64,000 nucleotides of DNA, taken from contig CAYVUB010000011.1 in NCBI GenBank assembly GCA_964454675.1, forward strand, positions 12,760 to 76,759. The letters run 5' to 3'. The notes under the pieces are model-generated. The model did no database searches, had not been told where the DNA came from, and saw only the letters and a program-made list of their open reading frames with translations. Source of the DNA: CAYVUB01 sp964454675. GTDB lineage: Bacteria > Bacteroidota > Bacteroidia > Flavobacteriales > Flavobacteriaceae. Shown here in pieces: positions 47,701-54,398 of the stretch (the first letter of the stretch is position 1; each line of letters opens with the position of its first letter). The position numbers and the translations under genes were made by a program.

Positions 47701-50024
47701 ATGTAACAGCTACATTGAATTTAATGGTTAACAAATGGTATCATGCAGCGGTAACATTCAACGGTACACACTATAAACTGTATATTGACGGTTTTGATGT
47801 AGCAACCTATAACAATAATGTACAGCCGGCTGCAAATAACCATAGGTTTTTGATAGGTGCCATGGATCGTGCCAATAGTGCACCGGTTAATTACTTTGAC
47901 GGTACAATTGATGAAGTACGCATTTGGAATGTGGCATTGAGCGAAGCCCAAATACGTGAAATGATGAACCAGGAAATACAGGCAAACGGTACCAATGTAC
48001 GTGGTGTTGTAGTACCTTTGAATATAGCAGGTTTGCAATGGAGCAACTTAAGAGGCTATTACCAGATGGCTACAGGACCTCAAGCAGTACTTGCAGGTGG
48101 AACTATAAATGATGTTTCCGGTAACGGTACAAGCGGTAAAATGATTAACATGACCACTGTACAGCAGGAAACAGCACCTATTCCTTATATCGCAAATTCT
48201 GCTGCTGTTTGGGATAACCAAAATGCATGGCAAAACGGTGCAGTACAGAAAATACCAAATTCTACTGTAAACAGTATTAACGGACAAGCCCAAACATGGA
48301 ACATTGTAAGAACGCAGCACAATGTAACTTCCGGTAACCGCTCTACGACCCTTTTAGGATTGTTGGTGGACAGCCACCGTTACAGCATTAACAACGACCA
48401 ACGTCTTGACGTGACCAAATATTTAAAAATTGACGGTATTCTGGATTTGGAAGGCGAATCGCAGTTATTACAACCCGATGGCAGCTATGTGGATTATAGC
48501 GGTACAGGACATTTAGAGAGAGACCAGCAAGGAACCGGTAATAAGTTTAACTACAACTATTGGGGAAGCCCGGTAAATAACGACGGAGCAGCAGGTGTTT
48601 TAAATTCTGCTCAAAACAGAACCTTTGCTCTTGGCAGTATCCTGTATGACGGTAATAACCCTAATAATGCTATCGCATGGGTAACCGGTCATAGTGCGGC
48701 AACAACATCGCCGTTAACCTTAAGTAGCTACTGGTTGTATTTGTTTAACAATACCACAGGTAATTACAGTAACTGGATATCTATTAATCAAAATACCAAT
48801 GTACAGGCAGGACTTGGCTATACCATGAAAGGTGCGGGTAATGTTGGGTCACCAGACCAAAACTATACCTTTAAAGGACAGCCTAATACGGGTACTATAA
48901 CGCGACCGGTAAGTGCAGGTAATGAAATATTGGTAGGTAACCCATATCCTTCGGCGATAGATGCACATACGTTTATTGATGCTAATGCAGGAGTTCTTGA
49001 GGATGGTGCCATCAGATACTGGGTACAATCACCGGGTAATAACTCGCATGTACTGGCAGAATATTATGGTGGTTATGCGTATTATAATAAGATAGCAGGA
49101 CTTCCGGCAGTATCACCTCCGGAAATAGCCGGAGTAGGAACAGCAAATACTTTTATACCGAGAAGAAATATACCTGTCGGGCAAGGATTCTTTGTGTCGG
49201 GAATTGCTAATGGTAGCGTTCAGTTTAATAACAACCAAAGAGTTTTTGAAAAAGAAATCGATGGTAATTCTATGTTCTTAAGAAGTGCCAATGCTGCTGA
49301 GTCAGATTCCGGTGCAGAAGAAGCACAAGACCTTATCAAGCGTATCCGTCTGGATGTTAAATCGCCGGCAAACAGTGTAAGACACTTAATGTTAGGATTT
49401 ACACCCGATAATGCTGCTACCGATGCCTTTGATTATGGTTATGATGCATTAAATTCGGACGATTATCCTAATGATGCGGCATTCATGATTGATAATGACA
49501 AGTATGTGATTCAAGGCGTTGGAGCGTTTGATATTACCAAGCAGTATCCGTTAGGCATCTTCTTGTCCAACACCGGTACCATTGAAATATCCTTAATAGA
49601 GCAGGAAAATTTTGATACCCTTGTGGATGTCTTTATCTACGATGCGGTTTTAGGAACTTATACGCCTATTAACGATATCAGTTTCCAAACACAATTAGAA
49701 GCAGGTAACTACACCAACCGTTATTATGTAACCTTCCAGGAAGACGAAACTCTGGATGTAATTGATAATGACTTAAAGGATATTAAAGTGGCGTTTTTAC
49801 ATGCTACAAAAGAAATTTATGTAAAAACACCATATAATATTCAGGCAAAACAAGTATATTTGATAAATATCATAGGACAAACAGTAAAATCATGGAATGC
49901 AACCAATACAACGCTTTCTAATGAATTTAAAATTCCTGTAAGAGATGTTTCAGAAGGTAATTACATCCTGCAAATAGAAACTAATACAGGTAGTTTTAGT
50001 AAAAAAATTATTGTCAAGTATTAA
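41715..50024 (+). CDS. Giant secreted surface protein with T9SS sorting tail
   Basis: A 2769-residue protein. A signal peptide (~1-41, ending GVFGQ) precedes a glycine-rich region (~45-250), a GEVED-type domain (~280-410, DWNQNGTFEAGES), an IPT-like domain, two nearly identical Ig-like repeats (VTGLPMGVSYEVVSG), HYR domains (~680-845), Big-2-like repeats, a carbohydrate-binding-like domain (~1460-1650), a LamG/concanavalin-type domain (~1926-2082) and a Gly/Asn-rich region. A module at ~2542-2682 recurs in the gene at 50751. The last ~75 residues are a type A T9SS sorting domain ending NTGSFSKKIIVKY. It should be exported by T9SS and displayed or shed, probably as an adhesin. Base composition is richer in GC than its flanks. 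Confidence 0.9.
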   Translation: MNTITYNVSRSAKSIAFSNISLCKGLIITLLFLFTTGVFGQTTDTYATTGAGTWTAPCGVTSITVEVWGAGGGGQRANGNPSAGGGGSGGGYVRATYTVIPGTTYNLHVGTGGTGNSGGNGQSSWFVNNTTILAIGGRGAGAAITSNTTWGTGATAYTTGNIGGSIVSTYGGNGGNAGNNFSGGGGSSAGNTTGNNAAGMAGGTAPANGFAGANGRNTNGVGANGNVGSGGAGGRTAQSTDRNGGTGGRGEIRITYTPVFATYCSPTFTTSVEPITNVTFAGINNTTPNTTGGTQYLQSFCDIANVQQGSSYVISLKGNTNGNNTDYYRVYIDWNQNGTFEAGESYNIGTITNSNGNAAATALTGTIAVPAGALLGDTRMRVIKRRSGYPSGPCQTGSGRGQAEDYSVNVTAPTPTITNVNPNNACAGSNTSVTITGTNFINVTGVTINGAAVAAANYSIDSATQITAVLPAGATTGLGSVVVTTTSGSANAAFTVNPSPAISLSSAGTTTNQTVCIDTSITNIVYTVGGAATGASVTGLPMGVSYEVVSGVVTISGTPTQPGTFNYTVTTASAGLCDEATQTGAIIVEADPTITLTSGAISTDQNLCANSLLDTITYTIGGSATGVTVTGLPMGVSYEVVSGVVTISGTPTQFGTFNYTVTTVGGTCTSHVTATGTIVVNNDTTNPVITSCPASTTLNNDPGQCYASWSFAATATDNCGTPTITYSVGGAPITSPHNFPVGTTTVTVTAADNSGNTATCNFTVTVQDNEAPVVICQDITIGLGTGNQIFITPADITGTLSDNCAGIASMTLSQNLFTCAHIGENTVTLTVTDASGNTTSCDAVVTITEAIDASGASVSISANPNPVCDGASFSFTATPHNTGAVNYTWYINGTPRGVTTSNTLLHTDISPALAPGTYEVYVSMLSNLPACVSPVIVSDPINFTVNPRPVVSGPATICMGSTATLSPAASGWSANNSNATVNNAGVITGVSAGTTTFTYTNANGCTNTVNVTINALPVVTAPTAICVNETVALSPAGAGWTSNNPTRASVDPVTGVVTGLTPGNVTFTFTNANGCSRTTANVTVRDIPTINSVTASNNPVCAGNPSILTATVQGVLGNPVTLVNYNFNSGNNYGALDDQNITGITCTVSGGNNNPNANGNGLSFDAPNNSGTITDAQAFTQNNTAGRGLRQQDNQGNNDAGYWEFNMTGAAVLSNYQNFRIYFQARRIVTPNLDKTITVEYRRNNAGVWNNLGELDLFNNNREWQTGLFSLPAGANNPNSLQIRLRVSDGYTGTSTNSNNHPHVIIDNFQIQGATITDTSLYSWTANTGANAGLPANAGTPLNNNDQITVRPEVTTTYTVTVTNAAGCPATQTVTVNVNPTPDIMITADYCPTDNPATPQNEANMVQLTASSTNIPVSNWVWSTGETGNSIYVDIAGYYQVIGTSATGCPGSASISVAQELVVNGDFTQGNIGFDTDYTYRPDINGAQLVPANQGELYNDQVGPGYVNGYSITDNAHNVHINFWGRDHTQNAVGPQNFMVVNGHGTQYVVWKQTVTVEANTTYYFSAWGMSLNNVGPFARLQFRVNGVPHGSILALTSHAENNNQASDNWQRFWGTWDTGAMEGDILIEIINLENSFNGNDFGIDDISFATLSTFINLTSAVGTDNQTVCQNTPITNITYDIGGGLTPPAITGLPAGLTYTYNGLVFTISGTPTEHGTFNYTIETGSDCGEPKTATGTITVEQAPTVVMNAVTSPVCYGDGYVTVSATYGGSATASTWTWNHNGAGSFSNYVTTGSTVTAQYNFSPADTNVTLTFTANAPTGSLCAVASESVTVAIIPYNVANAGSDMNAACGDHTVTLAANNVPGVWTVTAGLAGSWHFSDANAFNSSFTGETGETYTLQWTAFNDAPCGNTTSSVTVTFAPCGNNLVFDGTNDYINCYDNYNVAGNFSLEAWFKADVLSGTQAILSKRNQADMTNGFDLSLIGNRLNFRWNGNNVTATLNLMVNKWYHAAVTFNGTHYKLYIDGFDVATYNNNVQPAANNHRFLIGAMDRANSAPVNYFDGTIDEVRIWNVALSEAQIREMMNQEIQANGTNVRGVVVPLNIAGLQWSNLRGYYQMATGPQAVLAGGTINDVSGNGTSGKMINMTTVQQETAPIPYIANSAAVWDNQNAWQNGAVQKIPNSTVNSINGQAQTWNIVRTQHNVTSGNRSTTLLGLLVDSHRYSINNDQRLDVTKYLKIDGILDLEGESQLLQPDGSYVDYSGTGHLERDQQGTGNKFNYNYWGSPVNNDGAAGVLNSAQNRTFALGSILYDGNNPNNAIAWVTGHSAATTSPLTLSSYWLYLFNNTTGNYSNWISINQNTNVQAGLGYTMKGAGNVGSPDQNYTFKGQPNTGTITRPVSAGNEILVGNPYPSAIDAHTFIDANAGVLEDGAIRYWVQSPGNNSHVLAEYYGGYAYYNKIAGLPAVSPPEIAGVGTANTFIPRRNIPVGQGFFVSGIANGSVQFNNNQRVFEKEIDGNSMFLRSANAAESDSGAEEAQDLIKRIRLDVKSPANSVRHLMLGFTPDNAATDAFDYGYDALNSDDYPNDAAFMIDNDKYVIQGVGAFDITKQYPLGIFLSNTGTIEISLIEQENFDTLVDVFIYDAVLGTYTPINDISFQTQLEAGNYTNRYYVTFQEDETLDVIDNDLKDIKVAFLHATKEIYVKTPYNIQAKQVYLINIIGQTVKSWNATNTTLSNEFKIPVRDVSEGNYILQIETNTGSFSKKIIVKY
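43323..43397. repeat. 75-bp in-frame direct repeat, copy 1
   Basis: Identical to 43599-43673 except for one silent base. The copies are 276 bp apart, exactly 92 codons, inside the giant gene. Confidence 0.9.
43599..43673. repeat. 75-bp in-frame direct repeat, copy 2
   Basis: Second copy of the repeat at 43323-43397, encoding the same peptide. Confidence 0.9.
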
Positions 50025-50056
50025 AAAAAGGACTTCTTAAATGACTTCTGCTTAAA

Positions 50057-50088
50057 GCCATCTCAGCCGTGTGTTGAGGTGGTTTTTT
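50057..50088 (+). terminator. Rho-independent terminator of the giant gene
   Basis: Stem CCATCTCA/TGAGGTGG (one G-T pair) with a 9-base loop, then six T. It starts 33 bases after the stop codon. Confidence 0.82.
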
Positions 50089-50091
50089 GTT

Positions 50092-50128
50092 GTCATTCCG
50101 AACGAAACGAAGTGAAGTTGAGGAATCT
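50092..50128 (+). repeat. GTCA-hairpin family element, TTCC-type stem
   Basis: Begins GTCATTCCGAAC, ends GAGGAATCT. Interior ACGAAACGAAGTGAAG. Confidence 0.65.
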
Positions 50129-50198
50129 AAAACAGAGAAATCTGTAAAGAAAAGGTCTTGGATAACTATAGATTAGCTTCGCTGAACCACTTCGTTAG

Positions 50199-50273
50199 GT
50201 TTCCTCTGTTTCGTTCCGTTGCACTGCACTACAATCGGACACGAGGCGATAGCCGAACTGGCGAAGCAATGAC
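50199..50273 (-). repeat. GTCA-hairpin family element, long form
   Basis: Right-hand counterpart of 41265-41340; ends GCAATGAC. Part of the right direct repeat. Confidence 0.6.
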
Positions 50274-50383
50274 ACCGTTTGTGTTGAGCTTGTCATGCTG
50301 AACTTGTTTCAGCATCAGTTCGCAAGCTCGTGTCAGCATCTCATCTCAACTTAGTCAAGACCCTGAAACAAGTTCAGGGTGAC
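50201..50383. repeat. Right copy of a direct repeat flanking the giant gene
   Basis: Aligns without gaps to 41268-41450. Within it, the reverse hairpin has changed from a TGC/GCA stem to CCC/GGG by paired substitutions. Confidence 0.85.
50292..50383. repeat. Inverted pair of GTCA-hairpin elements, TGC and CCC stems
   Basis: Forward copy 50292-50317 (TGC/GCA stem) and reverse copy 50358-50383 whose arms read CCCTGAA/TTCAGGG. A partial arm GTTCAGGGTGAC follows at 50392-50403. Confidence 0.75.
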
Positions 50384-50422
50384 AAGCATAGAGTTCAGGG
50401 TGACAACGTAGAGGTTAATTAT

Positions 50423-50485
50423 GTCATGCTGAATTTATTTCAGCATCAGTTCCACTCTTGTCATGCTGAACTTGTTTCAGCATCT
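50423..50485 (+). repeat. Two GTCA-hairpin elements, TGC-type stem
   Basis: Copies at 50423-50448 and 50460-50485; a degenerate one, GTCATGCTTAGCATCC, follows at 50506-50521. Confidence 0.72.
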
Positions 50486-50525
50486 CATCCCATTAAGTTC
50501 CATCCTGTCATGCTTAGCATCCGCC

Positions 50526-50618
50526 AACAGATAAATTTGACTCTTGCTTATGGTGTCTTGTTTTTATACCGTGGTTATTTTCAGTAAATTACTTTTTATC
50601 ACATAATGCACGACAGTT
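50526..50618. mobile_element. Decayed partial copy of the MITE
   Basis: Resembles the inverse of 27449-27540: ATTTGACTC, CTTG-TTTTTATA, TTTTCAGTAAATTACT and the terminal ATAATGCACGACAGTT (50603-50618) all align in order. The other end is missing, apparently cut off by the hairpin repeats at its left. Confidence 0.62.
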
Positions 50619-50750
50619 AAAGTAAGATATATATTACAAAATACGACAATAGTCATGTATTTCATCGATTATTTATGCGTTTTGTAGTGTTTTTCCATTT
50701 TTTTGAGTAGATTTACTATCCTAAATTAAACCAAATAACCCTACTTGATC

Positions 50751-51551
50751 ATGAACAAAATTACTTGCTTATGTTTTTTAATGTGCTTGTGCCTTTCTGA
50801 TATTATTACAGGCGGCAGCGCATTGTTCGCTTCTAATGATATTCAGCGTGTACGTGTAAACTTTACAACACCTACAGGATATACCAGGTATCTTCTGCTG
50901 GGTTTTACACCCGATAATGCCGCTACCGATGCCTTTGACTATGGTTATGATGCTCTTTGTGTTGAAAATTTACCAAACGACCTCAACTGGCGTATTGGCG
51001 ATAAAAACTATGTGATACAGGGCGTAGGAGCTTTCAGTACAGAAAAAGTATATCCTTTCAGAATGTTTTTATCAAATTCGGGTTCGGTGCAAATAACATT
51101 GAACAGTCTCGAAAATTTTAACAACCCGGTTGATGTTTTTGTATATGATGCCCTATTGCAAACATTTGCCAAAATCAATGACACTTCATTTACAGCTGAT
51201 ATGTTGAGTGGCGAATATATCAATCGCTTTTTTATAACGTTTACCGACGAACAGAGTGTTATCAATTATGCGGTTCAGGGATTTCTGGAAGAGATGTCTA
51301 TTGCTGACTATGCAGGCAAAGCTCCGGTCATCCGTCATTTTGTGTCTTCCAATACGGTAAGCATAACTTCGGCTCGTCCTATTCAGCAGGTTCGCATATA
51401 TGATTTTTCGGGAAAATTACTTTTTGAAAAACCGGCAGGAAATAGTTATGATTATGTTTTTAATCTGAAAGAATCCGGTGTAAATGCGCCGTACAGTATT
51501 GTTCAGGTCCAGACGGATATTGGCTTGTTCAATCATAAAATCATTCGTTGA
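50751..51551 (+). CDS. Stand-alone copy of the giant protein's C-terminal module, T9SS-type
   Basis: A 266-residue secreted protein from the ATG at 50751 (TTG 50745 is less likely). A signal peptide (~1-28) is followed by a module sharing GFTPDNAATDAFDYGYDAL (residues 51-69) exactly with residues 2561-2579 of the giant protein, then YVIQGVGAF and VDVF-YDA at equal spacing. The C terminus (SARPIQQVRIYDFSGKLL to GLFNHKIIR) resembles a T9SS sorting tail. The rest of the giant protein is absent. It may be a truncated duplicate or a soluble partner carrying the same surface module; no catalytic motif is seen. Confidence 0.82.
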   Translation: MNKITCLCFLMCLCLSDIITGGSALFASNDIQRVRVNFTTPTGYTRYLLLGFTPDNAATDAFDYGYDALCVENLPNDLNWRIGDKNYVIQGVGAFSTEKVYPFRMFLSNSGSVQITLNSLENFNNPVDVFVYDALLQTFAKINDTSFTADMLSGEYINRFFITFTDEQSVINYAVQGFLEEMSIADYAGKAPVIRHFVSSNTVSITSARPIQQVRIYDFSGKLLFEKPAGNSYDYVFNLKESGVNAPYSIVQVQTDIGLFNHKIIR

Positions 51552-51630
51552 GAAATCTTTGTGGTTAAAGTTTAGTTTGATACCAAATCAGAAAATATGA
51601 AAAGAGACAATTTCAAAACCCTCACTTTTG

Positions 51631-51710
51631 TCAAGTTGAACTTGTTTCAACTTCTCGTAAATTATTGATAAATAATTATTATGAGATTCTGAAATAAATT
51701 CAGAATGACA
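51631..51710. repeat. Inverted pair of GTCA-hairpin elements, AGT and TTC stems
   Basis: Forward copy 51631-51656 has arms AGTTGAA/TTCAACT; reverse copy 51685-51710 has arms TTCTGAA/TTCAGAA. They lie between convergent genes. Confidence 0.75.
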
Positions 51711-51752
51711 AGTGCTAACGTTTTTAAAACTGCCTCTTTTTGTTTCGAATGA

Positions 51753-54248
51753 TTACTTCGGATTTAAAATAGCATCAATACGCTCTAAAGCATCTTGCAG
51801 GTGTATTCTCGACATTCTGTCATTGGTTCTTCCAAGACCGCTTCTAATGCTGCTTTCTAAAGATTTGAGCTCAGCTCTTGCAACCGCTCTTATGTCCGAT
51901 TGGCTTACATTAACATTGGTTCTTGAAATAAAACGTCTGAATGCTGCCGGTAATTCCGGTTGGTTTTCGGTCATTAAATATGCCATTCGGTCTATATAGG
52001 CACGTTGCAGGTTTCTTCTGTAAATATCGGTTGTTTTTCCGCTGTTCAATTCACTCCATATACCGGTTCTTAAATCCTGCATCATGGTCAGCAGCGGGTA
52101 AGCATTGGTGCCGTTGATGGTTTCGTTTTCGGTCATACGTGCCATTCTGCCAAAATCAAGAATGTTGTTTAAAGTATTTGTTTGGTAGCTGCGTATGCGT
52201 TCTACATTACCGGCACTTTCAATTTTGTTGAAGATGTTGGTATCAATCAACCAGGTTGGTGTTTCAAACAATTGTTTTTGGATGAATTGCAGGGCTTCTT
52301 TTTGTTTGTTTTTATCAACGTGTGTGTAAACAGCACCTTCCTGGTCGTAGGTTTTGTAAATCTCATAAACACCACCAATATTTGCTGCCACATGCCCCAT
52401 ATAACGGTTATATTGCCCTAAGACTTCACCATACATGGTTTGTAAATCGCTGTAGTTTTTACCGTCTTCGGCTGTCCATTCTATTAAGTTAGGAATAATG
52501 CGTTTTAAGTTGGCAATTCCGTAAGTACTTGCTTTAACGGCATCGTCTCCTAAGTCTTCGGTTTGAGAACTCGGGTCAATAACGCCACCGCTTTGCTGAC
52601 GTCCAAACCGGTACATTGGGTCGCCTTCATGTTTTAAAATCCAGCTGTCTAAGGTTTTCTTTTCATCTTCCGGTGTTTTGGCATCCAATATAGGTCTGTA
52701 ACCCCAGGCAATAGCATATTTGTCATAAGGGCCAATATCCGGCATTAAGGCTACACCTTTATCTTCGGGTTGCGCTATATAATTGAAACGCGCATAGTCC
52801 ATGATAGATGGTGCCGTTCCAAATTGTTTGGTAAACTCAGGATCGCGTAATTTTTCTACAGGATACGCAACGCTACTACCCATATTGTGAGGTAAGCCAA
52901 GTGTATGACCAACCTCATGTGCAGATACAAAACGAATTAAACGTCCCATAACTTCGTCTTTAAACGCTACACCTCTGGCTTCGGGGTTGATAGCTGCTGT
53001 CTGCACAAAAAACCAGTTGCGTAATAAGGTCATCACGTTGTGATACCAGTTGATGTCACTTTCAATGATTTCGCCACTTCTCGGGTCGCTTACGTGAGGA
53101 CCGTTGGCATTTGGAATGGGCGATGCTAAATAGCGCACTACAGAGTATCGCGCATCTTCAGGGCTCCATTCAGGATCTTCTTCGGGTGTTGGCGGGTCTT
53201 TGGCGATGATGGCATTTTTAAAACCGGCAGCTTCAAAAGCTACCTGCCAGTCTTCAATACCTTGTTTCAAATACTTACGCCATTGTACAGGTGTTGCCCT
53301 GTCAATATAATATACAATTTGCTTTTTCGGTTCTACAAGTTCACCACGTTTAAATTTTTCAATGTCTTCGTCTTTTACTTCCAGTCTCCAACGATCCAGA
53401 TAGGTAACGGTTTTACTTTCCTGAGCTTCCAGGCCGTAATCTACCTGGCTGCTTGTAAACCACCCGACACGCCGGTCAAAAGTTCTGCGCATCATAGGGA
53501 CTTTGGGCAGTAAAATCATTGAATTGTTGATTTCCAGCGAAATGGTTCCTGTGTGGGAATTTGACGGCGGACTGCCTGCTGCGTAGGTTTTTACGTGGCG
53601 TGTTTCGATATTGATAGGATAACTTTTGATGCTTTCTATAAAAGATAAATCGGTGTCCAATCGGGTTACTTTGTATTCTGTACGGCTTCTTTCGCCTAAG
53701 CCTAACGATTTAATATCTTTAGTATATAAACCTGTAACATCAATCACTGTTTTTGTTGAATCGTTGCTGAAGGCTTTGATAGGGAATGTTTGTAATATAG
53801 GCTCGAAATTTGAGTTAACCACAGCTTCATGCATAGGAAGCGAATCTGATGCTACGTTATTATGCGACACAACGCGCAATAGTACTTTTTTGTCCTTTTT
53901 TTGCCAGCGGACAACCTGTTCATTTTGAGTGCCGCCGCCAAAGCCCAATCCTGTTGCGGTTTTGGCTATTTTGGTTATCATGAGCATTTCGCGCTCAAAT
54001 AACGAATCGGGGATTTCGTAAAAATAATTTTCGTCTATTTTATGAACAGTAAACAAACCTTCATCGCTTACAGCTTTTTTTGTAATGACCTTACTGTAAG
54101 GTTGAATGTCATCTTTACCGGGTTTTGGTTCCGGTTTTTCTGTGGCAGTTACGGGAGTTTTTGATTTTGCTGCTTTTTTTGAAGTGCTGCAAGACACAAC
54201 AAGAAACACAGCAATTAAAGCAAAGATTTTAACGGCAATGTTTTTCAA
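51753..54248 (-). CDS. Zinc-dependent metalloprotease lipoprotein
   Basis: An 831-residue lipoprotein (AVFLVVSC). After a Lys/Pro-rich linker come the DUF5118 and DUF5117-type regions, then the metzincin-like zinc motif HEVGHTLGLPHN (H444, E445, H448, H454) and a DUF4953-type C-terminal part with SIMDYARFNYIAQP holding the expected Met-turn. The family is widespread in Bacteroidota; the usual location is the cell envelope and the substrates are unknown. It is transcribed leftward, convergent with the T9SS module gene and separated from it by an inverted pair of hairpin repeats. Confidence 0.9.
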   Translation of the reverse strand: MKNIAVKIFALIAVFLVVSCSTSKKAAKSKTPVTATEKPEPKPGKDDIQPYSKVITKKAVSDEGLFTVHKIDENYFYEIPDSLFEREMLMITKIAKTATGLGFGGGTQNEQVVRWQKKDKKVLLRVVSHNNVASDSLPMHEAVVNSNFEPILQTFPIKAFSNDSTKTVIDVTGLYTKDIKSLGLGERSRTEYKVTRLDTDLSFIESIKSYPINIETRHVKTYAAGSPPSNSHTGTISLEINNSMILLPKVPMMRRTFDRRVGWFTSSQVDYGLEAQESKTVTYLDRWRLEVKDEDIEKFKRGELVEPKKQIVYYIDRATPVQWRKYLKQGIEDWQVAFEAAGFKNAIIAKDPPTPEEDPEWSPEDARYSVVRYLASPIPNANGPHVSDPRSGEIIESDINWYHNVMTLLRNWFFVQTAAINPEARGVAFKDEVMGRLIRFVSAHEVGHTLGLPHNMGSSVAYPVEKLRDPEFTKQFGTAPSIMDYARFNYIAQPEDKGVALMPDIGPYDKYAIAWGYRPILDAKTPEDEKKTLDSWILKHEGDPMYRFGRQQSGGVIDPSSQTEDLGDDAVKASTYGIANLKRIIPNLIEWTAEDGKNYSDLQTMYGEVLGQYNRYMGHVAANIGGVYEIYKTYDQEGAVYTHVDKNKQKEALQFIQKQLFETPTWLIDTNIFNKIESAGNVERIRSYQTNTLNNILDFGRMARMTENETINGTNAYPLLTMMQDLRTGIWSELNSGKTTDIYRRNLQRAYIDRMAYLMTENQPELPAAFRRFISRTNVNVSQSDIRAVARAELKSLESSIRSGLGRTNDRMSRIHLQDALERIDAILNPK

Positions 54249-54339
54249 AACGGTTGGATTTTAAAGTTAGTGCCGTGAATTTAAAGAATACTTTTAAAAG
54301 GAAAGGTAGTTTTATGGTTTTTTAACGAGATTTAACATA

Positions 54340-54383
54340 AAAGAGGCTGTCTCAAAAACCAAATAATTTGAAACAGCCTCTTT
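54340..54383 (-). terminator. Terminator behind the diheme cytochrome gene
   Basis: 11-bp stem AAAGAGGCTGT/ACAGCCTCTTT with an inner TTTCAAA/TTTGAGA extension. Read leftward it follows the 54399 stop and ends in TTTTATG. The AGAGGCTGT core matches the repeat at 36831-36873. Confidence 0.7.
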
Positions 54384-54398
54384 ATGTTTTAAAGGATA

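Larger units (their letters stand above)
50025..50744. other. Repeat-rich intergenic region, 720 bp
   Basis: After the terminator come seven GTCA-hairpin elements, the right copy of the 183-bp direct repeat and a decayed MITE end. The remaining 125 bp before the next gene are AT-rich. The ORF at 50330-50587 runs only through repeats and is not counted as a gene. Confidence 0.75.

Noticed and set aside
41715..50024. Giant gene as a phage tail or RTX toxin
   Set aside because: Domains are GEVED, Ig-like, HYR and LamG with a T9SS tail; no phage or RTX nonapeptide repeats and no phage neighbours.
50330..50587. 85-codon ORF
   Set aside because: Composed entirely of GTCA-hairpin repeats and the decayed MITE end.
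40925..51710. CRISPR array
   Set aside because: Hairpin copies occur in both orientations with irregular spacing and no uniform spacers; no cas gene is present.
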